Assembly: GCA_015662175.1 (NCBI GenBank)
Contig: DQUR01000001.1
Span: 1 to 6,863 of the forward strand
Reading direction: 5' to 3'
DNA: 6,863 bases
Source: Thermococcus paralvinellae
GTDB taxonomy: Archaea > Methanobacteriota_B > Thermococci > Thermococcales > Thermococcaceae
This document shows positions 1 through 5,683 of the stretch, one piece after another. The position numbers and the translations under genes are program-made. Within the stretch, counting starts at the first letter, position 1. Every line of letters starts with the position of its first letter. Below the pieces are notes generated by a model. It saw nothing but the letters and a program-made list of their open reading frames with translations, was not told the DNA's origin and made no database searches.

Positions 1-353
1 ACCGCTATATTGAAAAGGGGCACTATTCCCCCACTTACCAGTGACCCAAATCTTCCCCCTTTCAAGAAATTGTAGAAAAACCCTCCAAAAAACATGCCCG
101 TTAAACCAAGACCCACGAGAAACATTGCTGAAGATCCCTCTATAATGCCAACTTCCTTGAATTTGAATCTCTTCCTAACTTTCATGTATCCATGCGAGGT
201 AATGAGGAGTATGACGCTAACCGCCAGTATAACCCCAGCCTGAAAGCCTCCTCCAGGACTTAAATGCCCATATACCATCAAATAAACGGCATAGGTTACA
301 AGGAAGGGGCTAACCAGCTTTGTGGTTGTCCGCACAACTGTGCTCATCTTCAT
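1..353 (-). CDS. mbhF: MnhB/MrpB-type antiporter subunit, MbhF-like (partial, 3' end beyond window)
   Basis: The first 117 residues of an integral membrane protein are visible; the rest lies past the left edge. Membrane segments are seen at about residues 15-31 and 38-53. Between them is the MnhB hallmark GHLSPGGGFQAG (residues 29-40). A later hydrophobic stretch (about 76-95) is followed by GGIVPLFNIA, the family's usual G-IPL-NIA segment. In Mrp antiporters and Mbh this subunit helps form the sodium/proton translocating membrane arm. The start at 353 is preferred over the in-frame ATG at 347 because a GGGGGT ribosome-binding site lies 8 nt upstream (362-367). The gene overlaps mbhE by 44 nt and belongs to the same operon. 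The family call is firm; assignment to Mbh rather than Mbx or another Mrp-linked complex is inference. Confidence 0.9.
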   Translation of the reverse strand, partial: MKMSTVVRTTTKLVSPFLVTYAVYLMVYGHLSPGGGFQAGVILAVSVILLITSHGYMKVRKRFKFKEVGIIEGSSAMFLVGLGLTGMFFGGFFYNFLKGGRFGSLVSGGIVPLFNIA

Positions 354-594
354 TTTTTCTTACCCCCAATAATAAATAAAACCCAGTGACGGCAGTGAAA
401 AGCAGGGTTGCCTCTCCAAGGCTATCGTAGGCACGCCAGTCAGCCAAGATTGCCGTTACAAGATTTGGAATGTTCACGTCTTGCCAATGTGAGATATAAT
501 ACTCATAACTTCCCCCCTCCACTTTTGAGTAGTCCAGCTGTAAAAAGATGATGGCCAGTGAGAGAACAATTAAAATTCCAGCAACCCTCTTCAC
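310..594 (-). CDS. mbhE: Membrane-bound hydrogenase subunit E (MbhE family)
   Basis: This is a 94-residue membrane protein with one helix at about 4-20 and another at about 60-78. The loop between them carries the family signature: NLVTAIL (about 44-50), DWRAYDSLGEA (52-62). MbhE corresponds to part of the C-terminal extension of the large MrpA subunit, here split off as a separate gene, and sits in the sodium-translocating module of Mbh-type complexes. The start is a GTG at 594, overlapping the mbhD stop as GTGA, which suggests translational coupling. A run of eight G residues 7 nt upstream may act as the ribosome-binding site. The hydrophilic tail (about 80-94) overlaps the start of mbhF. 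The family is clear; the parent complex (Mbh or Mbx) cannot be settled from this subunit. Confidence 0.85.
   Translation of the reverse strand: MKRVAGILIVLSLAIIFLQLDYSKVEGGSYEYYISHWQDVNIPNLVTAILADWRAYDSLGEATLLFTAVTGFYLLLGVRKNEDEHSCADNHKAG
362..367 (-). promoter_or_regulatory. Ribosome-binding site of mbhF
   Basis: On the minus strand this reads GGGGGT, which pairs with the archaeal anti-SD (GGAGGT with one G.U wobble). It is 8 nt before the ATG at 353 and 14 nt before the ATG at 347, so it favours the upstream start. It lies inside the mbhE coding region. Confidence 0.55.
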
Positions 595-839
595 TTCTTT
601 GCCCCCCCCGATTTTTCTATCTCTTCTATCGTAAACAGGAATATTCCAATGATGATGGCCCCAACAACTATTGCTGATAAAGCAACATCTGGAGCTTTAA
701 GCTGGATAAGGACGAGAACAAATACCAGGCTAAGCAGAGCATACTTAACCACTGCACTAATTAGGTCATCCTCCTCAATTACCGCTATTGATATGAGTAT
801 CATAACGAACAGCAAAAATTCATGGATTATCCCAAGCAT
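591..839 (-). CDS. mbhD: DUF4040 antiporter subunit, MbhD family
   Basis: This is an 82-residue, almost entirely hydrophobic protein with probable helices at about 3-21, 27-47 and 52-71. The segment LKAPDVALSAIVVGA (47-61) is the DUF4040/MbhD signature, homologous to the C-terminal part of MrpA. In Mbh-type complexes it lies in the sodium-translocating membrane arm. An upstream TTG at 854 would add five residues, but the ATG at 839 is preferred because GGTGG lies 6 nt before it. The gene overlaps the end of mbhC by 20 nt and overlaps mbhE at GTGA. The C-terminus (EKSGGAKK) is encoded partly by the G8 tract. The family call is firm; naming it mbhD rather than mbxD is inference. Confidence 0.85.
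   Translation of the reverse strand: MLGIIHEFLLFVMILISIAVIEEDDLISAVVKYALLSLVFVLVLIQLKAPDVALSAIVVGAIIIGIFLFTIEEIEKSGGAKK
602..609 (-). repeat. Homopolymeric G8 tract at the mbhD/mbhE junction
   Basis: Eight consecutive G residues on the minus strand encode the SGGA part of the MbhD C-terminus and end 7 nt before the GTG start of mbhE. The tract can serve as a Shine-Dalgarno-like site. It is also a classical slippage substrate: reading one G twice, or gaining one G, would join the mbhD and mbhE frames into a single open frame. Confidence 0.7.
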
Positions 840-1134
840 ACATGTCCACCACAACTTTCGGCTTTATCCCGTATTTATAGGCCCCTTTAGCTATTGCGTG
901 GGAAATCATGGGGTTTATCAGAGCTATGAGGAAAGCTAATACGAGCAGCTTAAGTTTGATGAAAATGGAAGCATCAGTGTATATTATCAAAGCCAGGAGA
1001 ATCGTCATCGCACCTCCAGTATCGCATTTTGTGGCTGCATGCAGTCGAGTATAAACGTCGGGAAAGCGGAGTATTCCCAAAGCACCAAATATCATTGCAA
1101 TCTCCCCAAAGGCTAAAAGAAGGTATTCAATCAT
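820..1134 (-). CDS. mbhC: MnhG/MrpG-type antiporter subunit, MbhC-like
   Basis: This 104-residue membrane protein belongs to the MnhG/PhaG family, whose members are usually 100-120 residues. Its hallmark is GILRFPDVYTRLHAATKCDT (20-39), matching the family's G-lRfPD-ytRlHAatk pattern. Helices are likely at about 3-21, 41-52 and 61-79. It is a small accessory subunit of the sodium/proton-translocating arm. The ATG at 1134 overlaps the mbhB stop as ATGA. A strong ribosome-binding site, GGAGGGGT at 1140-1147 on the minus strand, ends 5 nt before it. The C-terminal tail (about 85-104) is hydrophilic and its coding region overlaps the start of mbhD. It is the third gene of the operon starting at mbhA. 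Confidence 0.9.
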   Translation of the reverse strand: MIEYLLLAFGEIAMIFGALGILRFPDVYTRLHAATKCDTGGAMTILLALIIYTDASIFIKLKLLVLAFLIALINPMISHAIAKGAYKYGIKPKVVVDMYAWDNP

Positions 1135-1412
1135 CCCTTACCCCTCCTTTCCAAATATTTTGCTAAAATTAATCCACCAACTGCATTAACCATTAGGAGG
1201 ACAACCGCTAGGTCTACCAGAAAATACCGCCTGCCAATTACCGAGAGGATTGCTATAATTATGACGACTTTTGTGGTTATGGTGTTTAGTCCAACTATTC
1301 TGTCGGGTAAAGTGGGACCAAAAAGCACTCTGTAGGTTAACAAAATGCTTGTAAAGATTAAAATCAAAACTCCCCAGCCAAAGGGCGTTACCAGAAGATT
1401 CTCTTCAACCAT
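1131..1412 (-). CDS. mbhB: MnhF/MrpF-type antiporter subunit, MbhB-like
   Basis: This 93-residue protein has three hydrophobic segments (about 11-28, 46-60, 65-85). The MnhF signature GPTLPDRIVGLNTI (32-45) is present, including the conserved aspartate at 37 that many family members share. Where many relatives have Asp after 'L' later in the motif, this protein has Asn43. It is a small subunit of the antiporter-like module. The ATG at 1412 lies inside the end of mbhA (25-nt overlap), and the stop overlaps mbhC as ATGA, so the three genes are probably translationally coupled. No well-spaced ribosome-binding site was found: GAGG lies only 1 nt and GGGGG about 10 nt upstream. The family call is firm; the parent complex is inferred. 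Confidence 0.9.
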   Translation of the reverse strand: MVEENLLVTPFGWGVLILIFTSILLTYRVLFGPTLPDRIVGLNTITTKVVIIIAILSVIGRRYFLVDLAVVLLMVNAVGGLILAKYLERRGKG

Positions 1413-1993
1413 TCCTCAATGTCCCCCTTGATTTTTTCTCCCGCCTTTTCTCTATTAAGGGTTTCGGCATAAATCCAGTGCACATACAGGTATGTTTCTC
1501 CAAGTTTTTTTGAGACATCCAGAGTTAATGTGCCCGGGGTTAGGGTTATTGAGTTTGCCAATATGGTAACCCCTGTATCCGAGTGCAGATCTGTCTTTAT
1601 CTTTATGATCCCCGGTTTAATATCCATAAAGATGACATTCTTGGCAACCTTCATGTTGCTTTCAATTAAACGGAAGGCCATTATTATGAGGTACTGGGGA
1701 GCGTACAGCAACAGAAAATAAATAATTTTCTCAATTAAGTGCCCCCTATGCCTGACATCCTCCATAAGCATGTCCCTCATAAATGACGCAATGATGAGCG
1801 TTGCAATGCCACCTATGATGAGATTATCTAAAGATGTGTTCGCAGTTATGACAACCCAAAAAGAGAACAGTACTATCCAGGTTAACGTTATTCGCTCCCA
1901 TACTGGGAGTTTCTGGGTTTCATACTTTTCATATAGCATCCTTTTGTGAATCTCTTCCAGCCTCTCCTTGAGGTAAAATGGGACTCTACTCAT
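1388..1993 (-). CDS. mbhA: MnhE/MrpE-type antiporter subunit, MbhA-like
   Basis: This is a 201-residue protein and the first gene of the minus-strand operon. After a charged N-terminal stretch (about 1-33) come hydrophobic segments at about 36-52, 57-72 and 89-108. The C-terminal cytoplasmic domain carries the MnhE hallmark ANSITLTPGTLTLDV (146-160) and LYVHWI (169-174). MrpE proteins are commonly about 160 residues, so most of the extra length is the N-terminal extension. The start is fixed: an in-frame TAA lies at 1997-1999, just upstream of the ATG. There is no Shine-Dalgarno sequence before it, and the TATA element is only about 24-31 nt away, so the transcript is probably leaderless. Heading an operon in the order MnhE-F-G-DUF4040-MbhE-MnhB is typical of Mbh and Mbx clusters. 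Confidence 0.9.
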   Translation of the reverse strand: MSRVPFYLKERLEEIHKRMLYEKYETQKLPVWERITLTWIVLFSFWVVITANTSLDNLIIGGIATLIIASFMRDMLMEDVRHRGHLIEKIIYFLLLYAPQYLIIMAFRLIESNMKVAKNVIFMDIKPGIIKIKTDLHSDTGVTILANSITLTPGTLTLDVSKKLGETYLYVHWIYAETLNREKAGEKIKGDIEEWLKRIFW

Positions 1994-2016
1994 GGTTTAA
2001 TGTTTGTTTCTTTGAA

Positions 2017-2024
2017 GTTATAAC
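2017..2024 (-). promoter_or_regulatory. Probable TATA box of the mbhA operon
   Basis: On the minus strand this reads GTTATAAC, preceded by a purine-rich BRE-like stretch (CAAAAGG). Its far edge is 31 bp from the mbhA ATG. Other TATA boxes in the window sit about 41 bp from their start codons and have ribosome-binding sites between. The shorter distance here, with no Shine-Dalgarno, predicts transcription starting at or within a few bases of the ATG. Confidence 0.5.
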
Positions 2025-2133
2025 CCTTTTGAAAGATTTAACGGAGATTTTCTAAATAAGAAACTACCCGAAAATCATGCTTCCAAAAATTTACTCCTTT
2101 AATTTTAACCCCCTGCTTAAAAACTCCTCTTTA

Positions 2134-2150
2134 GTTTTTAACTTTAGGTT
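2134..2150 (+). promoter_or_regulatory. Extended SurR-type binding motif (GTTn3AACn5GTT)
   Basis: The sequence is GTT-TTT-AAC-TTTAG-GTT, a perfect match to the extended consensus reported for SurR, the redox-responsive regulator of hydrogen and sulfur metabolism in Pyrococcus furiosus. It ends 9 bp upstream of the hypF TATA box, a position suited to activation rather than blocking of TBP/TFB. It also lies in the control region shared with the divergent mbh-like operon. Binding is inferred from the motif alone. Confidence 0.6.
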
Positions 2151-2159
2151 TTGGAAAGG

Positions 2160-2167
2160 TATAAATT
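2160..2167 (+). promoter_or_regulatory. hypF promoter (BRE/TATA)
   Basis: TATAAATT is preceded by a purine-rich BRE-like GGAAAGG (2153-2159). The box starts 41 bp before the hypF ATG. Transcription should begin about 2187-2190, giving a leader of about 12 nt that contains AGGTGA (2191-2196) as ribosome-binding site. A T8 run (2170-2177) fills the zone likely to melt. Confidence 0.7.
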
Positions 2168-2200
2168 AGTTTTTTTTCAGAGTTAAACATAGGTGAGAAG

Positions 2201-4513
2201 ATGAAAGCTTACCACATTCACGTTGAGGGCATAGTCCAGGGGGTTGGGTTTCGGCCTTTCGTTTACAGGATAGCTCATGAGCACAATTTAAGGGGCTATG
2301 TCAAAAACCTCGGAGATGCCGGGGTTGAAATAGTTGTTGAAGGGAACGAAGCAGATATTGAATCTTTTCTGCATGATTTAAAGCATAATGCTCCTCCACT
2401 TGCCAAGGTTGAAAAGATCAGAAAAAGGGAGATGATTCCTCAAGGGTTTGACAGCTTTTACATAGAAAAGAGCTCCCAGGGTGGTTCCAGAGGGGATTCA
2501 ATAATTCCCCCCGATGTTTCAATCTGTGAAGACTGTGTTAAAGAGCTTTTTGATCCATCCAATAAAAGATACATGTATCCCTTCATCGTCTGTACAAACT
2601 GCGGACCAAGGTTCACCATAATTGAGGACCTGCCTTATGACCGCATCAACACGACGATGAGAGAGTTCGAGATGTGTGAGTTCTGTGAGAGCGAGTATAA
2701 AGACCCGCTGAACAGAAGGTACCATGCTGAACCGGTCTGCTGTCCTGTTTGTGGGCCATCTTACAGGCTCTACACAAAGGAAGGGGAGGAAATCGTTGGG
2801 GACCCAATAAAAAAGACGGCGGAGCTAATTGATAAGGGATACATAGTGGCAATTAAAGGTATCGGCGGAATACACATTGCCTGTGATGCAACGAAGGAAG
2901 ATGTTGTTGAAGAACTGAGGAAAAGAATCCTAAGACCTCAGCAGCCTTTTGCCTTAATGGCAAAGGACCTAGAAACCATTGAGAGCTTTGCTGTAATTAG
3001 TAAAGCTGAAAAAGAGGAGCTTTTGAGCTACAGAAAACCGATAGTTGCCCTTCACAAGAAAGAGCCGTTCCCACTTCCAGAGGCTTTAGCTCCTGGTTTG
3101 CACACGATAGGTGTCATGCTTCCGTATTCTGGCGTTCACCATCTGCTCTTTCACCACTCAGAGAGCCCGGTTTATGTCATGACCTCTGCAAACTATCCCG
3201 GCCTACCAATGGTAAAGGACAACGATAAAGCTTTCAAGGAGCTCAAAGATCTGGTAGACTACCTCCTTTTGCATAACAGAAAAATCCTGAACAGGGCAGA
3301 TGACAGCGTTATAAGATTTGTGGATGGAAGTAGGGCAATCATCAGAAGAAGCAGGGGATTTGTGCCCTTGCCAATAGATATGCCATTTGAGTTCATGGGC
3401 CTGGCTGTTGGGGCAGAGCTCTTAAATGCCTTCGGCTTTGCCAAAAACGGAAGGATTTATTCCAGCCAGTATATAGGCAACACTTCAAAGGTTGAAGTTC
3501 TTGAGTTCATGCGCGAAGCGATTGCACATTTCCGCAAAATCTTGAGGATTAAAAATCTTGATCTGATAATATCGGACTTACACCCTCTATACAACACAAC
3601 AAAACTTGCCATGGAGATGGCTGAAAACGAAGGGGTTGAGTTTCTGCAAGTGCAACACCATTACTCCCACATAGCCTCAGTGATGGCGGAAAATAAACTG
3701 GATGAAATAATTGGAATAGCCGTTGATGGTGTCGGATATGGAGTAGATGACAACACCTGGGGAGGGGAAGTTATTTACATGAGCTATGAAGATGTGGAAA
3801 GACTGGCTCATATCGATTATTATCCACTTCCTGGCGGGGATTTGGCAAGTTATTATCCTCTTAGAGCCTTGATGGGAATTTTGAGCAAAGTGTATGAGGT
3901 GGAAGAGGTTAAACGGATTATTCACAAGTGCTGCCCGAGAGCGATTGATAGCCTGAAATACGGCAAAGTCGAGTTCAATGTAATCCTAAATCAGCTCGCC
4001 AGAGATATAAACGTCAGCTATGCATCTTCGACAGGAAGGGTTCTTGATGCCTTTTCCGTTATGCTGAACATCGCATACAGAAGAACATATGAGGGAGAAC
4101 CAGCAATGAAGCTTGAAAGTTTTGCATTGAGAGGTAAAAACGATTTAGGATTCAGTGTTCCAACTGATGGTGAGAAGATTAAAGTTGAGGAGTTATTCAG
4201 ACAGGCACTTGAAGTAAAAGCGAATCCTGCAGACATTGCATACTCCGTTCACCTGGCCCTCGGAAGGGCTTTCGGAGAGATGGCGGTTGAAAAAGCAAAA
4301 GAGTTTGGAGTGAAGAGCATTGGAATAAGCGGTGGTGTTGCATACAATGAGCTGATAGTCAAGACAGTCAGAAAAATTGTCGAGCACAACGGGTTGAAAT
4401 TTTACGTTACTCAGGAAGTTCCGAGGGGGGACAACGGCATAAACGTTGGACAGGCATTTCTGGGCGGACTCTACCTGGAGGGATACTTAAGCAAGGAGGA
4501 TTTGATGCTTTAG
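2201..4513 (+). CDS. hypF: Hydrogenase maturation carbamoyltransferase HypF
   Basis: HypF uses carbamoyl phosphate and ATP to carbamoylate the C-terminal cysteine of HypE, the first step in making the CN ligands of [NiFe] hydrogenases. At 770 residues it has the normal full length and all four domains. An acylphosphatase domain (about 1-90) carries VQGVGFRPF (12-20) with Arg18, and Asn36. Two zinc fingers follow: C109/C112/C131/C134 and C159/C162/C181/C184. The YrdC-like domain spans about 200-390. The Kae1-like carbamoyltransferase domain (about 400-770) has HHYSH (486-490), with metal-ligand candidates His486 and His490, DGVGYG (509-514), WGGE (520-523), SGGVAYN (710-716) and GDNGINVGQ (743-751). 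The start is supported by AGGTGA 4 nt upstream. The gene is transcribed away from the mbh-like operon. Identification is secure. Confidence 0.98.
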   Translation: MKAYHIHVEGIVQGVGFRPFVYRIAHEHNLRGYVKNLGDAGVEIVVEGNEADIESFLHDLKHNAPPLAKVEKIRKREMIPQGFDSFYIEKSSQGGSRGDSIIPPDVSICEDCVKELFDPSNKRYMYPFIVCTNCGPRFTIIEDLPYDRINTTMREFEMCEFCESEYKDPLNRRYHAEPVCCPVCGPSYRLYTKEGEEIVGDPIKKTAELIDKGYIVAIKGIGGIHIACDATKEDVVEELRKRILRPQQPFALMAKDLETIESFAVISKAEKEELLSYRKPIVALHKKEPFPLPEALAPGLHTIGVMLPYSGVHHLLFHHSESPVYVMTSANYPGLPMVKDNDKAFKELKDLVDYLLLHNRKILNRADDSVIRFVDGSRAIIRRSRGFVPLPIDMPFEFMGLAVGAELLNAFGFAKNGRIYSSQYIGNTSKVEVLEFMREAIAHFRKILRIKNLDLIISDLHPLYNTTKLAMEMAENEGVEFLQVQHHYSHIASVMAENKLDEIIGIAVDGVGYGVDDNTWGGEVIYMSYEDVERLAHIDYYPLPGGDLASYYPLRALMGILSKVYEVEEVKRIIHKCCPRAIDSLKYGKVEFNVILNQLARDINVSYASSTGRVLDAFSVMLNIAYRRTYEGEPAMKLESFALRGKNDLGFSVPTDGEKIKVEELFRQALEVKANPADIAYSVHLALGRAFGEMAVEKAKEFGVKSIGISGGVAYNELIVKTVRKIVEHNGLKFYVTQEVPRGDNGINVGQAFLGGLYLEGYLSKEDLML

Positions 4514-4520
4514 TTCTTTT
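4514..4520 (+). terminator. Possible T-rich terminator after hypF
   Basis: TTCTTTT directly follows the hypF stop codon. Archaeal RNA polymerase can terminate on T-rich tracts without a hairpin. The tract is short and interrupted by a C, so readthrough into hypE is likely at some level. Confidence 0.3.
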
Positions 4521-4549
4521 CCCAAAAAAATGACTAAATAATCAAACAG

Positions 4550-4557
4550 CTTAAAAC
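4550..4557 (+). promoter_or_regulatory. Possible hypE promoter (weak TATA)
   Basis: CTTAAAAC sits 34-41 bp upstream of the preferred hypE ATG, the same distance as the TATA boxes of hypF and hypA from their starts. The 77-bp gap after hypF allows a separate promoter, although hypE may also be read from hypF. Confidence 0.4.
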
Positions 4558-4577
4558 ATCCGTTCCGTTAAAGTTTT

Positions 4578-4585
4578 GGGGGTGG
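4578..4585 (+). promoter_or_regulatory. Ribosome-binding site fixing the hypE start
   Basis: GGGGGTGG lies just before the ATG at 4591; its GGGGGT core ends 7 nt upstream of that ATG. It overlaps codons of a possible TTG start at 4576, which argues against the longer form. Confidence 0.7.
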
Positions 4586-4590
4586 CCAAA

Positions 4591-5601
4591 ATGAAAATCA
4601 AACTCGAACATGGAGCCGGTGGAGAGCTGATGGAAGAGCTCATCAGGAAATTCATATTGAAGAACATAAGCCTAAAGTCAGCCGGTGGAGTTGGGCTGGA
4701 TGCCCTGGATGATGGGGCGAGCATTCCTTTCGGAGATAAACACATGGTTTTCACAATTGACGGACACACCGTTAAGCCCATCTTTTTTCCAGGAGGGGAC
4801 ATAGGTCGTTTAGCAGTCAGCGGAACGGTTAATGATCTGGCGGTGATGGGTGCGAAACCATTGGCCTTGGCTAATTCAATGATAATCCAGGAGGGATTTG
4901 ATGGGGAAGATTTTGAGAGGATCTTAAGGTCGATGGATGAGACCGCTAAGGAAGTTCCGGTTCCAATAGTCACCGGGGACACGAAGGTGGTTGAGGATAG
5001 AATAGGTATCTTCGTGATCACGGCAGGGATTGGGGTAGCTGAGAGGGTTATCACGGACTCTGGAGCGAGGGTTGGAGATATTGTTTTAGTCAGCGGGACG
5101 GTTGGGGATCATGGGATAGCTATAATGAGCCACCGTGAGGGAATAGCCTTTGAGACCGAGCTCAAAAGCGACGTTGCACCGATCTGGGAGGTTGTTAAAA
5201 CAGTTGGTGATGCCATCGGCTGGGAGAACATCCATGCAATGAAAGATCCAACACGTGGTGGTTTGAGCAATGCCCTTAACGAGATAGCAAAGAAAAGCAA
5301 CGTTGGAATCATTGTAAAAGAAAGCGAAATTCCAGTAAAGCCGGAGGTTAGGGCAGCGAGTGATATGCTCGGAATAAGCCCCTATGAGGTGGCAAATGAG
5401 GGCAAGGTTGTTATGATCGTTGCAAGGGAATATGCCGAGGAGGCAATTGAGGCGATGAAAGGGACAGAGAGGGGAAGAGATGCCGCAATAATCGGGGAGG
5501 TTATCGCTGAATATAGGGGTAAGGTAATCCTGGAAACCGGAATTGGTGGCAAGCGGTTTATGGAGCCACCAGCTGGAGACCCTGTGCCTAGGGTTTGCTA
5601 A
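4591..5601 (+). CDS. hypE: Hydrogenase maturation dehydratase HypE
   Basis: HypE is the ATP-dependent enzyme that dehydrates the thiocarboxamide placed on its C-terminal cysteine by HypF, giving a thiocyanate that passes to the HypC-HypD complex for insertion as Fe-CN. The 336-residue protein ends in PRVC, so the acceptor is Cys336. It belongs to the PurM/AIR-synthetase-like fold. HGAGG (7-11), DDGA (40-43), a GDIGRLAVSGTVNDLA segment (69-84) and TGD (128-130) are in the N-terminal half. SGTVGDHG (168-175) and DPTRGGL (219-225) follow in the C-terminal half. The ATG at 4591 is chosen over a TTG 15 nt upstream because of a well-placed GGGGGT. hypE follows hypF by 77 bp on the same strand, matching their functional pairing. 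Identification is secure. Confidence 0.98.
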   Translation: MKIKLEHGAGGELMEELIRKFILKNISLKSAGGVGLDALDDGASIPFGDKHMVFTIDGHTVKPIFFPGGDIGRLAVSGTVNDLAVMGAKPLALANSMIIQEGFDGEDFERILRSMDETAKEVPVPIVTGDTKVVEDRIGIFVITAGIGVAERVITDSGARVGDIVLVSGTVGDHGIAIMSHREGIAFETELKSDVAPIWEVVKTVGDAIGWENIHAMKDPTRGGLSNALNEIAKKSNVGIIVKESEIPVKPEVRAASDMLGISPYEVANEGKVVMIVAREYAEEAIEAMKGTERGRDAAIIGEVIAEYRGKVILETGIGGKRFMEPPAGDPVPRVC

Positions 5602-5614
5602 ATTTTCTTAATTT
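5602..5614 (+). terminator. Possible T-rich terminator after hypE
   Basis: ATTTTCTTAATTT begins right after the hypE stop, with two short T runs of the kind archaeal polymerase stops on. The opposite strand gives CCTTTTC a little further left, so the same AT-rich segment may also stop the convergent small gene. Confidence 0.4.
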
Positions 5615-5622
5615 GAAAAGGA

Positions 5623-5683
5623 TCACCTAACCCTCGCCCAACGACCTCGTACGGTTGTCGCAAGCTTCGCTAGGAGCCGGTGG
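5623..5683. other. GC-rich patch with potential RNA hairpin between convergent genes
   Basis: Counted directly, 38 of 61 bases are G or C (62%), well above the surrounding genes. A plus-strand transcript could form a 6-bp stem, ACGACC (5641-5646) with GGTTGT (5653-5658), including one G.U pair and a 6-nt loop. An outer CCTA/TAGG pairing (5626-5629 with 5671-5674) is also possible. On the minus strand the G.U pair becomes an A.C mismatch, so the plus strand folds better. The right end overlaps the last codons of the convergent small gene. It could be a 3' UTR/terminator structure or a small RNA. Confidence 0.35.

Noticed and set aside
840..854. TTG start adding five residues to MbhD
   Set aside because: The ATG at 839 has GGTGG 6 nt upstream, and TTG starts are rare.
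649..939. Plus-strand open frame across mbhD and mbhC
   Set aside because: It is antisense to two genes with clear family signatures and has no ribosome-binding site or promoter.
2017..2024. GTTATAAC as another SurR site at mbhA
   Set aside because: The half-sites are separated by two bases rather than three, and the sequence is better explained as a TATA box.
4576..4590. TTG start adding five residues to HypE
   Set aside because: The GGGGGTGG ribosome-binding site overlaps these codons and is correctly placed for the ATG at 4591.
4551..5054. Long open frame antisense to hypE
   Set aside because: It lies fully opposite a clear HypE coding region and its translation is Ser/Pro/Thr-rich low-complexity sequence typical of a shadow frame.
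5623..5683. tRNA gene or tRNA fragment in the GC-rich patch
   Set aside because: No cloverleaf, no GGTTCRANNCC-type T arm and no acceptor stem can be built on either strand.
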